From: JAILLW01 sp045640905
Lineage (GTDB): Bacteria; Bacillota; Clostridia; Lachnospirales; Lachnospiraceae
Direction of reading: 5' to 3'
NCBI GenBank assembly: GCA_045640905.1
Contig: JAZUFW010000080.1
Span: 1 to 21,971 of the forward strand
DNA length: 21,971 nt
Under the pieces are notes generated by a model, which was given only the letters and a program-made list of their open reading frames with translations, was not told where the DNA came from and did no database searches. This document shows positions 6,764 to 15,555 of this stretch, one piece after another. The stretch's first letter is position 1. Each line of letters opens with the position of its first letter. Position numbers and translations under genes: made by a program.

Positions 6764-7828
6764 ATGGCTTTACCCACACTTGAAGAATTATTGACAATAG
6801 GAAAAGAAAACGGAGCATCCGATGTTCATATTACCGTTGGTGTGCCGCCCAAAATGCGTGTTAACGGTCATTTGATCACGTTGGATCAGTTTGACAGACT
6901 GCTTCCTCCGGATACAAAGAGATATCTTGAAGAAATAATGGATGAAAGACAGTTGCAGTCCTTTGAAGAAAAGGGTGAATACGATATGTCCTTTTCCATC
7001 AGAACGTTGGGTCGTTACAGAGTTAATGCTTTCCAGCAAAGAGGCTCTGTGGCTATAGCACTGCGTATTGTCGGTACCGAGGTTCCCGATCCTGTGGCAT
7101 TGGGAGTTCCCGAGTCGGTTATTGATCTTTATACCAGAAAAAGAGGGTTGATTTTGGTTACCGGTCCTACAGGTTCGGGTAAATCGACTACTTTGGCGGC
7201 TATCATCGACAAAATCAATAAGAATCGTGATGCACATATTATTACTTTGGAAGACCCGATTGAATATTTGCATCAGCATAATAAATCAATAGTAAACCAG
7301 CGTGAAATCGGAATCGATTCGCATTCGTACGCCAATGCGTTAAGAGCAGCTCTTCGTGAAGACCCTGATGTTATTCTGGTCGGAGAAATGCGTGATTTTG
7401 AAACTATTTCCGTTGCGATAACAGCTGCAGAAACAGGACACTTGGTTCTTTCTACGTTGCATACAATAGGCGCTGCCAGCACCGTTGACCGTGTTATCGA
7501 TGTATTTCCGCCGCATCAGCAACAGCAGATCCGTGTTCAGTTTGCCAATGTATTGGAAGCCGTTATTTCACAACAATTGATTACTACAGCCGACGGAAAA
7601 GGCCGTGTGGCTGCATTTGAAGTTTTACATTCCAACCATGCCGTTAGAAACCTTATTCGAGAAGGAAAGTCGCATCAGCTGATGAGCGTAATGCAGACTA
7701 ACCGAAAGATGGGTATGATGGTCATGGATGAAGCTATTCAACAGTTATATATTGCAGGAAAGATTAGCAGGGATATGGCAATTCAGTTTGCCGTTGATCC
7801 CGATGCCATGGAACAGAAGTTGTTCTAG
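6764..7828 (+). CDS. pilT: Type IV pilus retraction ATPase PilT
   Basis: Hexameric AAA-like secretion ATPase (354 aa) that powers pilus retraction at the cytoplasmic face. Features in order: N-terminal PAS-like domain (GASDVHITVGVPPKMRVNG, 17-35), Walker A GPTGSGKST (134-142), Asp box around EDPIEYLH (163-170), Walker B REDPDVILVGEMRD (198-211), His box TGHLVLSTLHT (224-234), and a C-terminal PilT-type region (NHAVRNLIREGKSHQLMSVMQT). Length and motifs are canonical and the Cys-rich zinc region of PilB is absent, separating it from the extension ATPase at 19701. It is preceded by the HD-GYP-like gene and followed by a terminator. Confidence 0.96.
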   Translation: MALPTLEELLTIGKENGASDVHITVGVPPKMRVNGHLITLDQFDRLLPPDTKRYLEEIMDERQLQSFEEKGEYDMSFSIRTLGRYRVNAFQQRGSVAIALRIVGTEVPDPVALGVPESVIDLYTRKRGLILVTGPTGSGKSTTLAAIIDKINKNRDAHIITLEDPIEYLHQHNKSIVNQREIGIDSHSYANALRAALREDPDVILVGEMRDFETISVAITAAETGHLVLSTLHTIGAASTVDRVIDVFPPHQQQQIRVQFANVLEAVISQQLITTADGKGRVAAFEVLHSNHAVRNLIREGKSHQLMSVMQTNRKMGMMVMDEAIQQLYIAGKISRDMAIQFAVDPDAMEQKLF

Positions 7829-7860
7829 GATGTTGATTTTGTAATAGTGAGTTGAGTTTT

Positions 7861-7891
7861 AGCGAGGGATGTATATTCCCTCGCTTTTTTT
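7861..7891 (+). terminator. rho-independent terminator after pilT
   Basis: AGCGAGGGA (7861-7869) pairs perfectly with TCCCTCGCT (7877-7885) around a 7-nt loop and runs into seven T residues. The T run directly abuts the TGGAGG ribosome binding site of the next gene, so little room remains for a separate promoter and some read-through may feed the ABC genes. Confidence 0.92.
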
Positions 7892-7901
7892 GGAGGATAT
7901 T

Positions 7902-9740
7902 ATGGAAAAGAAAGAAAAAAAGGAAAAGCTTTCGCTAAAAGAAACCTTTTATAACGCAGGATATGCGTTAAAACTGGGATTTTCTTTCAGCAAAAGCATT
8001 GTTATTCATTCGTTCTTCCTGTGGCTTGCAGGTTATACGGAATGGGTATTTTTTGACGGTATCTTTATGCGCAAAATAGTTGATTCGCTTGATACCGGCA
8101 CGGGCTTCAAGCCGATTTTTACATTCATAGTGTTAAGCGGCGTGTTCTTTTGCGTAAGCGCACTTTACACAAACTACGTGGAAAATGTAGTTTTCCCGCT
8201 TCAGACGAACCGATTGTTTGGCGGAATATATAAGAAGATGTACGCCAAAGCCAAGAATGTGGAACTCAGATGCTATGAGGATGCGGACTTTTATAACCGC
8301 TACACCATGGCCATGGACGGAGCCGAAGAAAAGGTTACTGCGGTAATTCGTGGAATTTTGGGAACCGTAATCGGAAGCGCAGCCGCAGTTGTAGTCTTTT
8401 ACCTGATGTTTGAAATTGATAAATATGCGATTTTGTTTATCATTTCACCCCTTGTAGGTAATTTTGTATTCGGAAACTTAAAGAATAAGTATGAGTTTAA
8501 GCGTTACACGGAACAGGCACCGAATGAAAAAGTACTGAATTATGTCGGCCGTATGATGTATTTGCCGGACGGAGCCAAAGAAATCAGGCTTTCGGAAGTG
8601 TTTTCGCTTTTGAAAGAGCAGTACAAGACTGCCACAAACAAGAATGTTTTGGTTGCAATCAAGTATGCTTTTAAAAACTGCAGCTACAGTTTCTGGAGAA
8701 TTACATTTACATTTACGGTCATCTTTGAAGGTGTAATGATTTATGCGGTATATCGCAATCTGGTTTCAAAGACGATTTCGCTTGCGCAACTTACAATTAT
8801 GACGAGCCTTATGGTGGCCATGACGTGGATTTTGATTCGTGTTTTTGAAAACATGATGGAGATTATGAAGAACGCCATGTTTATTAATAATCTCAGAGAT
8901 TTCCTTGAGTATAAGGAGAGCATCCCGGAGGATTTCGACGGTGAAATGCCGGATTGTGAATTCAAATCACTGGAGTTTTCGAATGTTTCGTTTTCATATA
9001 ATGACGAGCAGATCATAAAGAATTTGTCATTCAAAATAGCTGCTGGGCAGACGGCTGCGCTCGTTGGTCATAACGGAGCGGGAAAGACTACCATTATCAA
9101 ATTGATGCTGCGACTTTATGATCCGAATGAGGGTGTGATTTATTATAACGGCAAGGATATCAGACAGTATAACTTAAAGGCCTACAGGAACATTTTTGCG
9201 ACCACATTTCAGGACTTCCAGATGTTTGGCATGACCGTAAAGGAAAATGTCCTGATGGGACGGACATTTGAAAATGATGATGAAACTGTCATCCGCGCGC
9301 TTAAAAAGGCGGGAGTATGGGAAAAGATTACGACGCTGCCGAACGGCATAAATACGGTAATGACCAAGGAATTTGATGAAGACGGTGCAGTACTTTCGGG
9401 CGGTGAAACTCAGAAGATTGCGGTTGCACGTACTTTCGCAAAAGAAGCGCCCATGAAGATATTTGATGAGCCGTCAAGTGCGCTTGACCCGATAGCGGAA
9501 TATGAATTGTTCGAAAACATCATGAAAGAAGCGGATAATCATACGATGCTGTTTATCTCGCACAGACTCTCTTCCGTAAAGAATTGCGATGTGGTGTTTA
9601 TGCTTGAAAAGGGAACACTGATAGAAACGGGAACGCATGATGAGCTGCTTGAAGCGGGCGGCAAATATGCGCAGATGTATAAGAAACAGGCCATGAACTA
9701 TCTGGCCATTGAAACGGAAGGAGGTGAAGACCATGAGTAA
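7902..9740 (+). CDS. ABC exporter half-transporter, subunit 1
   Basis: Half-size ABC exporter of 612 aa: transmembrane domain (hydrophobic segments at about 33-50, 72-90, 150-170, 175-192, 265-285 and 298-315), then a nucleotide-binding domain. The latter has Walker A GHNGAGKTT (389-397), Q-loop TTFQDF (434-439), signature LSGGE (498-502), Walker B with catalytic Glu KIFDEP (519-524) and H-loop ISHR (552-555). The ATG at 7902 follows GGAGG by 5 nt; upstream in-frame codons lie in the pilT terminator and are excluded. It overlaps the next ABC gene by 8 nt, so the two very likely form a heterodimer. Substrate cannot be told; no cognate peptide, immunity or regulator gene is adjacent. Confidence 0.88.
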   Translation: MEKKEKKEKLSLKETFYNAGYALKLGFSFSKSIVIHSFFLWLAGYTEWVFFDGIFMRKIVDSLDTGTGFKPIFTFIVLSGVFFCVSALYTNYVENVVFPLQTNRLFGGIYKKMYAKAKNVELRCYEDADFYNRYTMAMDGAEEKVTAVIRGILGTVIGSAAAVVVFYLMFEIDKYAILFIISPLVGNFVFGNLKNKYEFKRYTEQAPNEKVLNYVGRMMYLPDGAKEIRLSEVFSLLKEQYKTATNKNVLVAIKYAFKNCSYSFWRITFTFTVIFEGVMIYAVYRNLVSKTISLAQLTIMTSLMVAMTWILIRVFENMMEIMKNAMFINNLRDFLEYKESIPEDFDGEMPDCEFKSLEFSNVSFSYNDEQIIKNLSFKIAAGQTAALVGHNGAGKTTIIKLMLRLYDPNEGVIYYNGKDIRQYNLKAYRNIFATTFQDFQMFGMTVKENVLMGRTFENDDETVIRALKKAGVWEKITTLPNGINTVMTKEFDEDGAVLSGGETQKIAVARTFAKEAPMKIFDEPSSALDPIAEYELFENIMKEADNHTMLFISHRLSSVKNCDVVFMLEKGTLIETGTHDELLEAGGKYAQMYKKQAMNYLAIETEGGEDHE

Positions 9741-11568
9741 GTACATTTCACCTGAAGAAAAGGCAAAGACCAAACAGACGGTCAAAGAGGTGTTCGGAAA
9801 CAACTTTTTCCTGATGAAACTCATGTTTAAAGCCTCACCTGCGTTTATTATATTGACAGCGCTCGATTCGATTCGTAATCAGATTTCGATATTCTTTGAA
9901 CATACTATCGGAATCGGATATGTTCTTGAAGCGGCGGAATTCCATTATCCGTTCAAACATGTGGCTACGATGATACTGATACTTGCTTTATGCGTTACGC
10001 TCGGAATGGTATTCACCGTGCTTGTAGGAGATTATATCTGCGAAAAGGAACGTCCCAAGGTCAGACAAAAAGTCAAACTGATGCTTTATGAAAAGGCCGG
10101 AGAACTTGATTTGGCCTGCTATGACAATCCCGACTTTTACAATGAACAGGTTTTGGCAATTTCCGAAGTGGACAAGCAGATAGATCGTGTTGTTACGTTT
10201 ATCCAAAATACTGTGTCGGGTATTACCGTTTTCATATCAACGGGAATCTTTTTCCTTGCAAAGGATAAGTTTTCGGTTATTTTTGCGGTAGTTTCATTTG
10301 TGCTTTCGTTTGTATTTAACCAGATTTATAACAAGTTCAATTATCTGGTCAGAATAGAGAGCAATCCGCATGCCAGAAAACGAGACTATGTTAAGCGTAT
10401 ATTCTATTTGAACGATTATGCGAAGGAAATAAGGCTTAATCCCGATGTTTCAAATGTCTTGTTTGATCAATTTGAAAAAGCCAATGATGATGTCTATGAA
10501 GTTGAAAAGAAGTACACGCGGAAAAAGTTTTTCTTCGGGTTCATGCGACAGTATGTTGCAAATGCGTTTTTCTCCGATGTGCTCTATATTTCGTATCTGG
10601 TATATTGTGCGGCTGTTCGTGGAACGCTGTCCTTTAGCACTGTAGCTATTTTGTACAACTCGTTCGGAAGATTGAAATCCGGATTGAGAGTGTTCACCGA
10701 AGCTTATCCGTTCGCTTCGGAAACCAGCTTATATGTTAATAAAATCAGAAAATTCCTGAATTATGAGCCGCAGATAGTATCGGCCCAAAACGCCGAAATC
10801 AGCAATGCCGCAAAGAAAATCGAACTGCGCGATGTGTCGTTTAAGTATGGCAAAAATGCTGAGAACACGCTGGAAAATATTAATCTGACGATTAATCCCG
10901 GTGAAAAGATTGCATTGGTAGGATATAACGGTGCCGGAAAGACTACACTCGTTAAATTACTGATGAGACTGTATGACCCTACTTCGGGCGTTATTTTGGC
11001 CGATGATCGGAATATCAGGGATTACGGTGTAAAGAATTACAGAAATTCAATCGGGGCGGTATTCCAGGATTTCATGATATTCGGAGGCTCCGTGACGGAA
11101 AATGTTGTTTTGGATGTTGCCAAAGAGGCAGATAAAGACAGACTGGTTCAGTCGCTGACGGATAGCGGCCTGATGAATCGTGTTAATAAGTTATCGAATG
11201 GACTGGATACGCAGTTGACTAACGAGTTTGATTCACAAGGTGTTAACCTTTCGGGCGGTGAGAGCCAGAAACTTGCTATTTCACGTGTCTTCTACAAAGA
11301 TGCAGGATTGATGATTTTGGACGAGCCGTCAAGTGCACTTGATCCGATAGCGGAGTATCAGCTTAACCATGCAATGATGAGTGCTACCAAGGACAAGACA
11401 GTAATTTTCATTTCTCACAGATTGTCGACCACACGACTGGCTGACAGAATTGTAATGCTCGAAAAGGGCAGAATAGTAGAAATGGGAACGCATGAAGAAC
11501 TTTTGAAAATGCAGGGCAAGTACGCCGAAATGTGGAAAGCTCAGGCCGGCGCATATATTGCTGTATAA
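9733..11568 (+). CDS. ABC exporter half-transporter, subunit 2
   Basis: Partner half-transporter of 611 aa with the same layout: membrane domain in about the first 330 residues, then Walker A GYNGAGKTT (397-405), Q-loop VFQDF, signature LSGGE, Walker B LMILDEPSSALD and H-loop ISHRLS. Both partners keep the catalytic Glu after Walker B, so there is no obviously degenerate site as in some heterodimeric exporters. Start ATG 9733 follows GGAGGTG by 6-7 nt; translational coupling with subunit 1 through the 8-nt overlap is likely. A terminator follows. The ABC pair sits between pilT and the competence genes but nothing in the sequence ties it to pili. Confidence 0.88.
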   Translation: MSKYISPEEKAKTKQTVKEVFGNNFFLMKLMFKASPAFIILTALDSIRNQISIFFEHTIGIGYVLEAAEFHYPFKHVATMILILALCVTLGMVFTVLVGDYICEKERPKVRQKVKLMLYEKAGELDLACYDNPDFYNEQVLAISEVDKQIDRVVTFIQNTVSGITVFISTGIFFLAKDKFSVIFAVVSFVLSFVFNQIYNKFNYLVRIESNPHARKRDYVKRIFYLNDYAKEIRLNPDVSNVLFDQFEKANDDVYEVEKKYTRKKFFFGFMRQYVANAFFSDVLYISYLVYCAAVRGTLSFSTVAILYNSFGRLKSGLRVFTEAYPFASETSLYVNKIRKFLNYEPQIVSAQNAEISNAAKKIELRDVSFKYGKNAENTLENINLTINPGEKIALVGYNGAGKTTLVKLLMRLYDPTSGVILADDRNIRDYGVKNYRNSIGAVFQDFMIFGGSVTENVVLDVAKEADKDRLVQSLTDSGLMNRVNKLSNGLDTQLTNEFDSQGVNLSGGESQKLAISRVFYKDAGLMILDEPSSALDPIAEYQLNHAMMSATKDKTVIFISHRLSTTRLADRIVMLEKGRIVEMGTHEELLKMQGKYAEMWKAQAGAYIAV

Positions 11569-11596
11569 ACGTTTCACGTACGCATTGTATTTTTTC

Positions 11597-11627
11597 AAGG
11601 AGCCCCTTGATTTGGGGCTCCTTTTTT
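11597..11627 (+). terminator. rho-independent terminator after the ABC pair
   Basis: AAGGAGCCCC (11597-11606) pairs with GGGGCTCCTT (11614-11623) around a 7-nt loop, followed by a T run to 11627. Confidence 0.94.
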
Positions 11628-11671
11628 GTTATATTCGTTTTACTTAAGAAATGAGATTCTGAAATTATTAT

Positions 11672-11683
11672 GAGCGTTCGCTC
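11672..11683. promoter_or_regulatory. GAGCG-TT-CGCTC inverted repeat, possible operator
   Basis: A perfect 5-bp inverted repeat with a 2-nt centre in AT-rich DNA between the ABC terminator and the 12-bp repeat array. It resembles the symmetric GC-core operators of TetR-type repressors, but no TetR gene is in the window and no promoter can be placed over it. Confidence 0.2.
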
Positions 11684-11716
11684 GAAAATTCCAACAAATT
11701 TTAATTGAATCGAAGC

Positions 11717-11917
11717 AGTTATGTAAACTGATTTTGCAATAATGCGCAAGTTATGTAAACCTAAAAATAGTACAGAAGGGCCACGAGGAGTTATGTAAAC
11801 CAACTCGGTTTTATACAGATACTTGAGTTATGTAAACTTCGATTACATTTCTAAGCGCTGTGAGTTATGCAAAACAGACTAAACGCGTTTGAAACAATCA
11901 ATACGAGTTATGTCAAC
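11717..11917 (+). repeat. Array of six 12-bp direct repeats upstream of comM
   Basis: AGTTATGTAAAC occurs exactly at 11717, 11749, 11789 and 11826; variants AGTTATGCAAAA (11863) and AGTTATGTCAAC (11906) complete the array. All lie on the + strand with start-to-start distances of 32, 40, 37, 37 and 43 bp and unrelated spacers. The last copy ends 14 bp before the comM start codon. The array fills most of the otherwise geneless 363-bp gap at 11569-11931. It could be a cluster of binding sites for a regulator of comM-dprA (inference). There is no clear promoter in the gap. Confidence 0.85.
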
Positions 11918-11931
11918 CAGAAAGGAGAATA

Positions 11932-13476
11932 ATGTTTAGTAAAGTTAAATCAGCAACAGTTTATGGGATGTCGACCTATATGGTGGACGTTGAAGTAGAT
12001 ATTTCACAAGGCTTACCATGCATGATTATGGTAGGCTCGCTCAGCTCGGAAGTCAGAGAGTGTGCCGAACGGGTTAGGATTGCACTAAAGAATATGAAAA
12101 TTCCCGTTCCACCGATGCATATAGCCATAAATCTGGCGCCGGGAGATATCAAAAAATCCTCTACGGCATTTGATTTTCCGGTAGCTTTGGGAATTCTTTT
12201 ATCAAGCGGGAAGCTGTCCCTTGATTTGTTCGAAGATACCTTGGTGCTGGGAGAGATGGGACTTAACGGAGAGGTTAAAAAAGTAAACGGTGTCATGCCG
12301 ATGGTATGGGAAGGAGCCAAAAACGGTATGAAGCGATGCTTTGTCCCATACGAAAATGCTGCGGAGGCATCGCTGGTTCCCGACATAAAGGTTATCGGAT
12401 TCAAGACTTTGGCCGAGGCCATTTCGTACATCGAATTATCGGATGATGCACTGCGTGATGAAATGATTCCGCCAACAATAACGTCTGATATTTATTCGCG
12501 TACAGGAGAGGCTATGCTGAATATTCCTGATTTCGCGGACATAGCGGGACAGGAGAGCTTAAAACGCGGAGCACTGATTGCGGCTGCGGGATTTCATCAT
12601 CTGCTGATATCCGGACCTCCGGGAACGGGCAAAACCATGATCGCAAAGCGCCTCCCGACAATCCTTCCACCCCTGTCCGAAGAGGAGATGATGGATGTGA
12701 CGGCTGTGTACAGCATAGCCGGCAAACTCAGCGCAAAGGAACCGGTGAAAATGATGCGTCCTTTTGTCGCACCCCATCATACCATTTCTCCGCAGGGAAT
12801 GGCAGGGGGCGGGTCGGTGCCCAAACCGGGGGCTGTGAGTCTGGCTCATAAAGGAATACTCTTTTTAGACGAACTCCCGGAGTTTTCGCGGCAGAGTCTT
12901 GATATGCTGCGCGAACCTCTTGAAGAAAAATGCATAAATATTTCACGAGCTGCGGGATCATTTACCTATCCTTCGGATATTATGCTGGTCGGAGCCATGA
13001 ACCCGTGTCCTTGCGGCAATTATCCCGACCCGAATAAATGCAATTGCTCACCTATGGTAATCAGACATTATCTTAGTCACATATCTGGACCGATTCTCGA
13101 CAGAATTGACATTGCTCTGACTGCCGGAAAAATTAAAATAAAGGATTTATCGGGGACAAAGCCGGGAATATCAAGCGAGTGCCTTCGCGCGCAGGTCTTC
13201 AAAGCACGCGAAATACAAAAGGAGCGGTATCGGGATGAAACGTATTCGTACAATTCCGACCTTGATGTGAACGGAATCAAGAAATACTGTGCCTTGTCGC
13301 CTGAAACGGAAAGCATGGCAGAGGAGATGTGCACGCGCCTTGATATATCCGCGAGAGCGTATCATCGAATGCTGCGTGTGGCACGAACCATAGCGGATTT
13401 GGATGAAAGCGAGCAAATACAAAAGGAACACATAACGGAAGCAGTTTGCTATAGACCGCAACTGCCGGAAATATAA
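11932..13476 (+). CDS. comM: YifB/ComM family AAA+ ATPase (Mg-chelatase-like)
   Basis: AAA+ ATPase of 514 aa. In Vibrio, ComM is a hexameric branch-migration helicase that extends recombination of incoming DNA during natural transformation. Domains: N-terminal ChlI-like/Lon-like region (YGMSTYMVDVEVDISQGLPCMIMVG, about residues 11-35, to about 165), AAA+ core with Walker A GPPGTGKTM (228-236) and Walker B LFLDE (309-313), the Cys-containing MNPCPCGNYPDPNKCNCSP (Cys358, 360, 369, 371) typical of the family, and a C-terminal region with ARAYHRMLRVARTIADLD. Length is standard. AAGGAG sits about 7 nt before the ATG. dprA follows after 10 nt, a frequent pairing. The upstream 12-bp repeat array is the likely control region. 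Confidence 0.92.
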   Translation: MFSKVKSATVYGMSTYMVDVEVDISQGLPCMIMVGSLSSEVRECAERVRIALKNMKIPVPPMHIAINLAPGDIKKSSTAFDFPVALGILLSSGKLSLDLFEDTLVLGEMGLNGEVKKVNGVMPMVWEGAKNGMKRCFVPYENAAEASLVPDIKVIGFKTLAEAISYIELSDDALRDEMIPPTITSDIYSRTGEAMLNIPDFADIAGQESLKRGALIAAAGFHHLLISGPPGTGKTMIAKRLPTILPPLSEEEMMDVTAVYSIAGKLSAKEPVKMMRPFVAPHHTISPQGMAGGGSVPKPGAVSLAHKGILFLDELPEFSRQSLDMLREPLEEKCINISRAAGSFTYPSDIMLVGAMNPCPCGNYPDPNKCNCSPMVIRHYLSHISGPILDRIDIALTAGKIKIKDLSGTKPGISSECLRAQVFKAREIQKERYRDETYSYNSDLDVNGIKKYCALSPETESMAEEMCTRLDISARAYHRMLRVARTIADLDESEQIQKEHITEAVCYRPQLPEI

Positions 13477-13486
13477 AGGAGAAAAA

Positions 13487-14656
13487 ATGAAGAAATACCA
13501 ATATTGGCTGCATCGCTTGCCGGGAGTTGGTGATGCTTTGATAAACAGACTGCTTAATGCTTACGGAACGGCGATGGATGTCTATTTTGCCGTAAAAGGG
13601 CGACTCCCGGGGCTGGAAAGTATCCTGGGAGCAGATATAATAACGGATGTTTTTGATAGGACTGAGTCATATAATCTTGATTTGGAATATGAAAAGATGC
13701 TTGAATCGGGGATTGCTTTTGTGCCTTTCGATGACCCACTCTATCCGACAAGGTTAAAAAGCATACCCGATGGACCGTATGCAATTTATTACTTGGGAAA
13801 TCTGCCTGATGAGTATGTGCCGTCGGTTGCGATAATCGGTGCCAGGAATTGTTCTGAGTACGGGAAATATGTAGCTGATGCATTTGGGACAGCCTTTGGC
13901 AGAGAGGGCGTCAATGTTATCAGCGGAATGGCTTTCGGAATAGACGGAATAGCGCAAAGAGGAGCCGTCAAAGGCGGCGGCAAAACGTTTGCGGTGCTTG
14001 GGTGCGGAGTCGATATTTGTTATCCGAAATCGAATCTTGACTTGTATGAAGATATTTTGAAAACGGGAGGCGGAATAATATCGTGTTTTCCACCGGGAAC
14101 TCAGCCGATAAAAAACCAGTTCCCCGAGAGAAACAAAATAGTTGCGGCTCTTTCGGATATGGTTTTGGTGATTGAGGCCAGAAGAAAATCGGGGACATCC
14201 ATAACCGTTGACCTCGCCACAAAGATGAACAAGGATGTTTATGCAGTGCCCGGACGGATTACCGACAGGCTTTCCGACGGATGCAATACATTGATTCGCG
14301 ACGGAGCCGGAATAGCGCTTTCGCCCGAAGATGTAATCAATGAATTACATGTGTTATGCAATAGACAGATGTCTTTTTCGAGCAATGATAGGGATGCACC
14401 GTCAGAACCTTCAAAGCACAAAATAACGCACAGAAAACACAAGAATTCTCTGGCGGATGATTGCACGGGAAACGGAGTACTAAAGTATGTGGATGCCGTT
14501 CCTCGATCGGTAGATGAAATACATGAAAAGCGCTTGAAGAGTGCTCGAAATAAGGAAGTTATTTCTTTTTCCGAAACTCAATCTTTGCTTGTTACTGCAG
14601 CTATTGAAGGGAAAATCACTCAGGTTGGGAGCGGGTATTTTTACAGGAAATATTGA
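13487..14656 (+). CDS. dprA: DNA processing protein DprA
   Basis: DprA protects incoming single-stranded DNA and loads RecA during natural transformation. The 389-aa protein has an N-terminal helix-hairpin-helix/SAM-like region (WLHRLPGVGDALINRLLNAYG, 7-27), then the Rossmann-like DprA core with GAR (118-120), SGMAFGID (146-153), the GCGVDICYP stretch (172-180), FPERNKIVAALSD and EARRKSGTSITVDLA. A charged linker leads to a C-terminal winged-helix-like part (about 330-389). AAGGAG lies 7 nt upstream of the ATG. It is 10 nt downstream of comM, so one transcript is likely. Confidence 0.95.
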   Translation: MKKYQYWLHRLPGVGDALINRLLNAYGTAMDVYFAVKGRLPGLESILGADIITDVFDRTESYNLDLEYEKMLESGIAFVPFDDPLYPTRLKSIPDGPYAIYYLGNLPDEYVPSVAIIGARNCSEYGKYVADAFGTAFGREGVNVISGMAFGIDGIAQRGAVKGGGKTFAVLGCGVDICYPKSNLDLYEDILKTGGGIISCFPPGTQPIKNQFPERNKIVAALSDMVLVIEARRKSGTSITVDLATKMNKDVYAVPGRITDRLSDGCNTLIRDGAGIALSPEDVINELHVLCNRQMSFSSNDRDAPSEPSKHKITHRKHKNSLADDCTGNGVLKYVDAVPRSVDEIHEKRLKSARNKEVISFSETQSLLVTAAIEGKITQVGSGYFYRKY

Positions 14657-14671
14657 AAGTGAGTTTGAGCG

Positions 14672-14702
14672 CATTTTGCGGAGGTATTTCATACATTTTG
14701 CG
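14672..14702 (+). repeat. 9-bp direct repeat, 22-bp period
   Basis: CATTTTGCG at 14672-14680 and again at 14694-14702, 22 bp apart, which is about two helical turns, upstream of the membrane protein at 14825. It may be a tandem binding site. The rest of the dprA-membrane gene gap holds at best a weak promoter (TTGTGG 14720-14725, 17 nt, TAAGAT 14743-14748). Confidence 0.3.
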
Positions 14703-14824
14703 CGATTTGACCTCATACCTTGTGGGATTTTTGGTTTGATGTTAAGATTTATTTCAGTGTCGCATTGCAGATTGGGTGTGGCGCGAGATTTACTGTTTTT
14801 GATTTTACGGAGGATTTTTGTATT

Positions 14825-15511
14825 ATGAGATATTCTCGAAGCAAATATATATTGATGTTGTTGGGGGTTGCCATGCTGGTATTTGATGTCCGCATCCCCT
14901 CGATATTTTATCCTCAGTTTGTCGAATTCAGAACAGAAGCACCTCTAACGGTAAGCATGGTTATTAATCATGTTATCGGAAACAGAATGATGATAGATAT
15001 AGCGTCGGATTTGGTCGGATTTGTGGCTATTGTTATAGCATCGTTACGATTCCTAAAGGACTTAAAAGAAGGAGAACAAACGACCAAGGCGGTTGACATA
15101 ACTCAAGCAAGACTTATAAGCCGCCAAAAGAGCGGATATATGAAGACCGTGTTTTGGTCAATTACGGGAGCAGTTTTCTATTTGGCGGAGAAACTTATGC
15201 CGTTTTTTTTAAACGGACGTAGCAGATTTTCCGGTGAATATTTTCTGTTTTATGCGGTTTTGGCATTAAAGACAGCAGTACTCGTTTTGGTTATTCGCAC
15301 AGTGTGTCTGAGTCTTGAAAATCTGAAGACTCATATGTATGTGAATACTACAGCTATTTTGATGCTGATAGGAGCCGGATGTCTGGTCATTTCCAGAATG
15401 TCGTTCTTCTATGAAGTTATGTTCGGATATTATATTTATTATGTTCTGTGCGTAGGATTGATTGCGTTCGGAGCAATAAGGATCCTCGATACCATCGCCG
15501 GCGAAGAATAA
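14825..15511 (+). CDS. Six-helix integral membrane protein, function unknown
   Basis: I do not recognise this 228-aa protein. Hydrophobic segments lie at about residues 6-24, 56-76, 107-127, 138-160, 173-193 and 198-222, with a charged cytosolic-type loop at about 77-106 (FLKDLKEGEQTTKAVDITQARLISR region). There are no cysteine pairs, enzymatic motifs or soluble domains. ATG 14825 has GGAGG at 14809-14813, somewhat far (11 nt) but the only good site; it starts at the first hydrophobic helix. Longer in-frame forms from 14720 lack a ribosome binding site. It is alone between dprA and the repeat-rich region. Confidence 0.7.
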   Translation: MRYSRSKYILMLLGVAMLVFDVRIPSIFYPQFVEFRTEAPLTVSMVINHVIGNRMMIDIASDLVGFVAIVIASLRFLKDLKEGEQTTKAVDITQARLISRQKSGYMKTVFWSITGAVFYLAEKLMPFFLNGRSRFSGEYFLFYAVLALKTAVLVLVIRTVCLSLENLKTHMYVNTTAILMLIGAGCLVISRMSFFYEVMFGYYIYYVLCVGLIAFGAIRILDTIAGEE

Positions 15512-15555
15512 TTGCAGACGATTTAGCTTCGCCTGTCGAGGTTTTACTATGCCCC

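Noticed and set aside
11717..11837. DnaA boxes / replication origin
   Set aside because: TTATGTAAA differs from TTATNCACA at three positions, all copies face the same way, and no dnaA or dnaN is nearby.
11717..11917. CRISPR array upstream of comM
   Set aside because: Repeats are only 12 bp, spacers are uneven (20-31 nt) and no cas gene is present.
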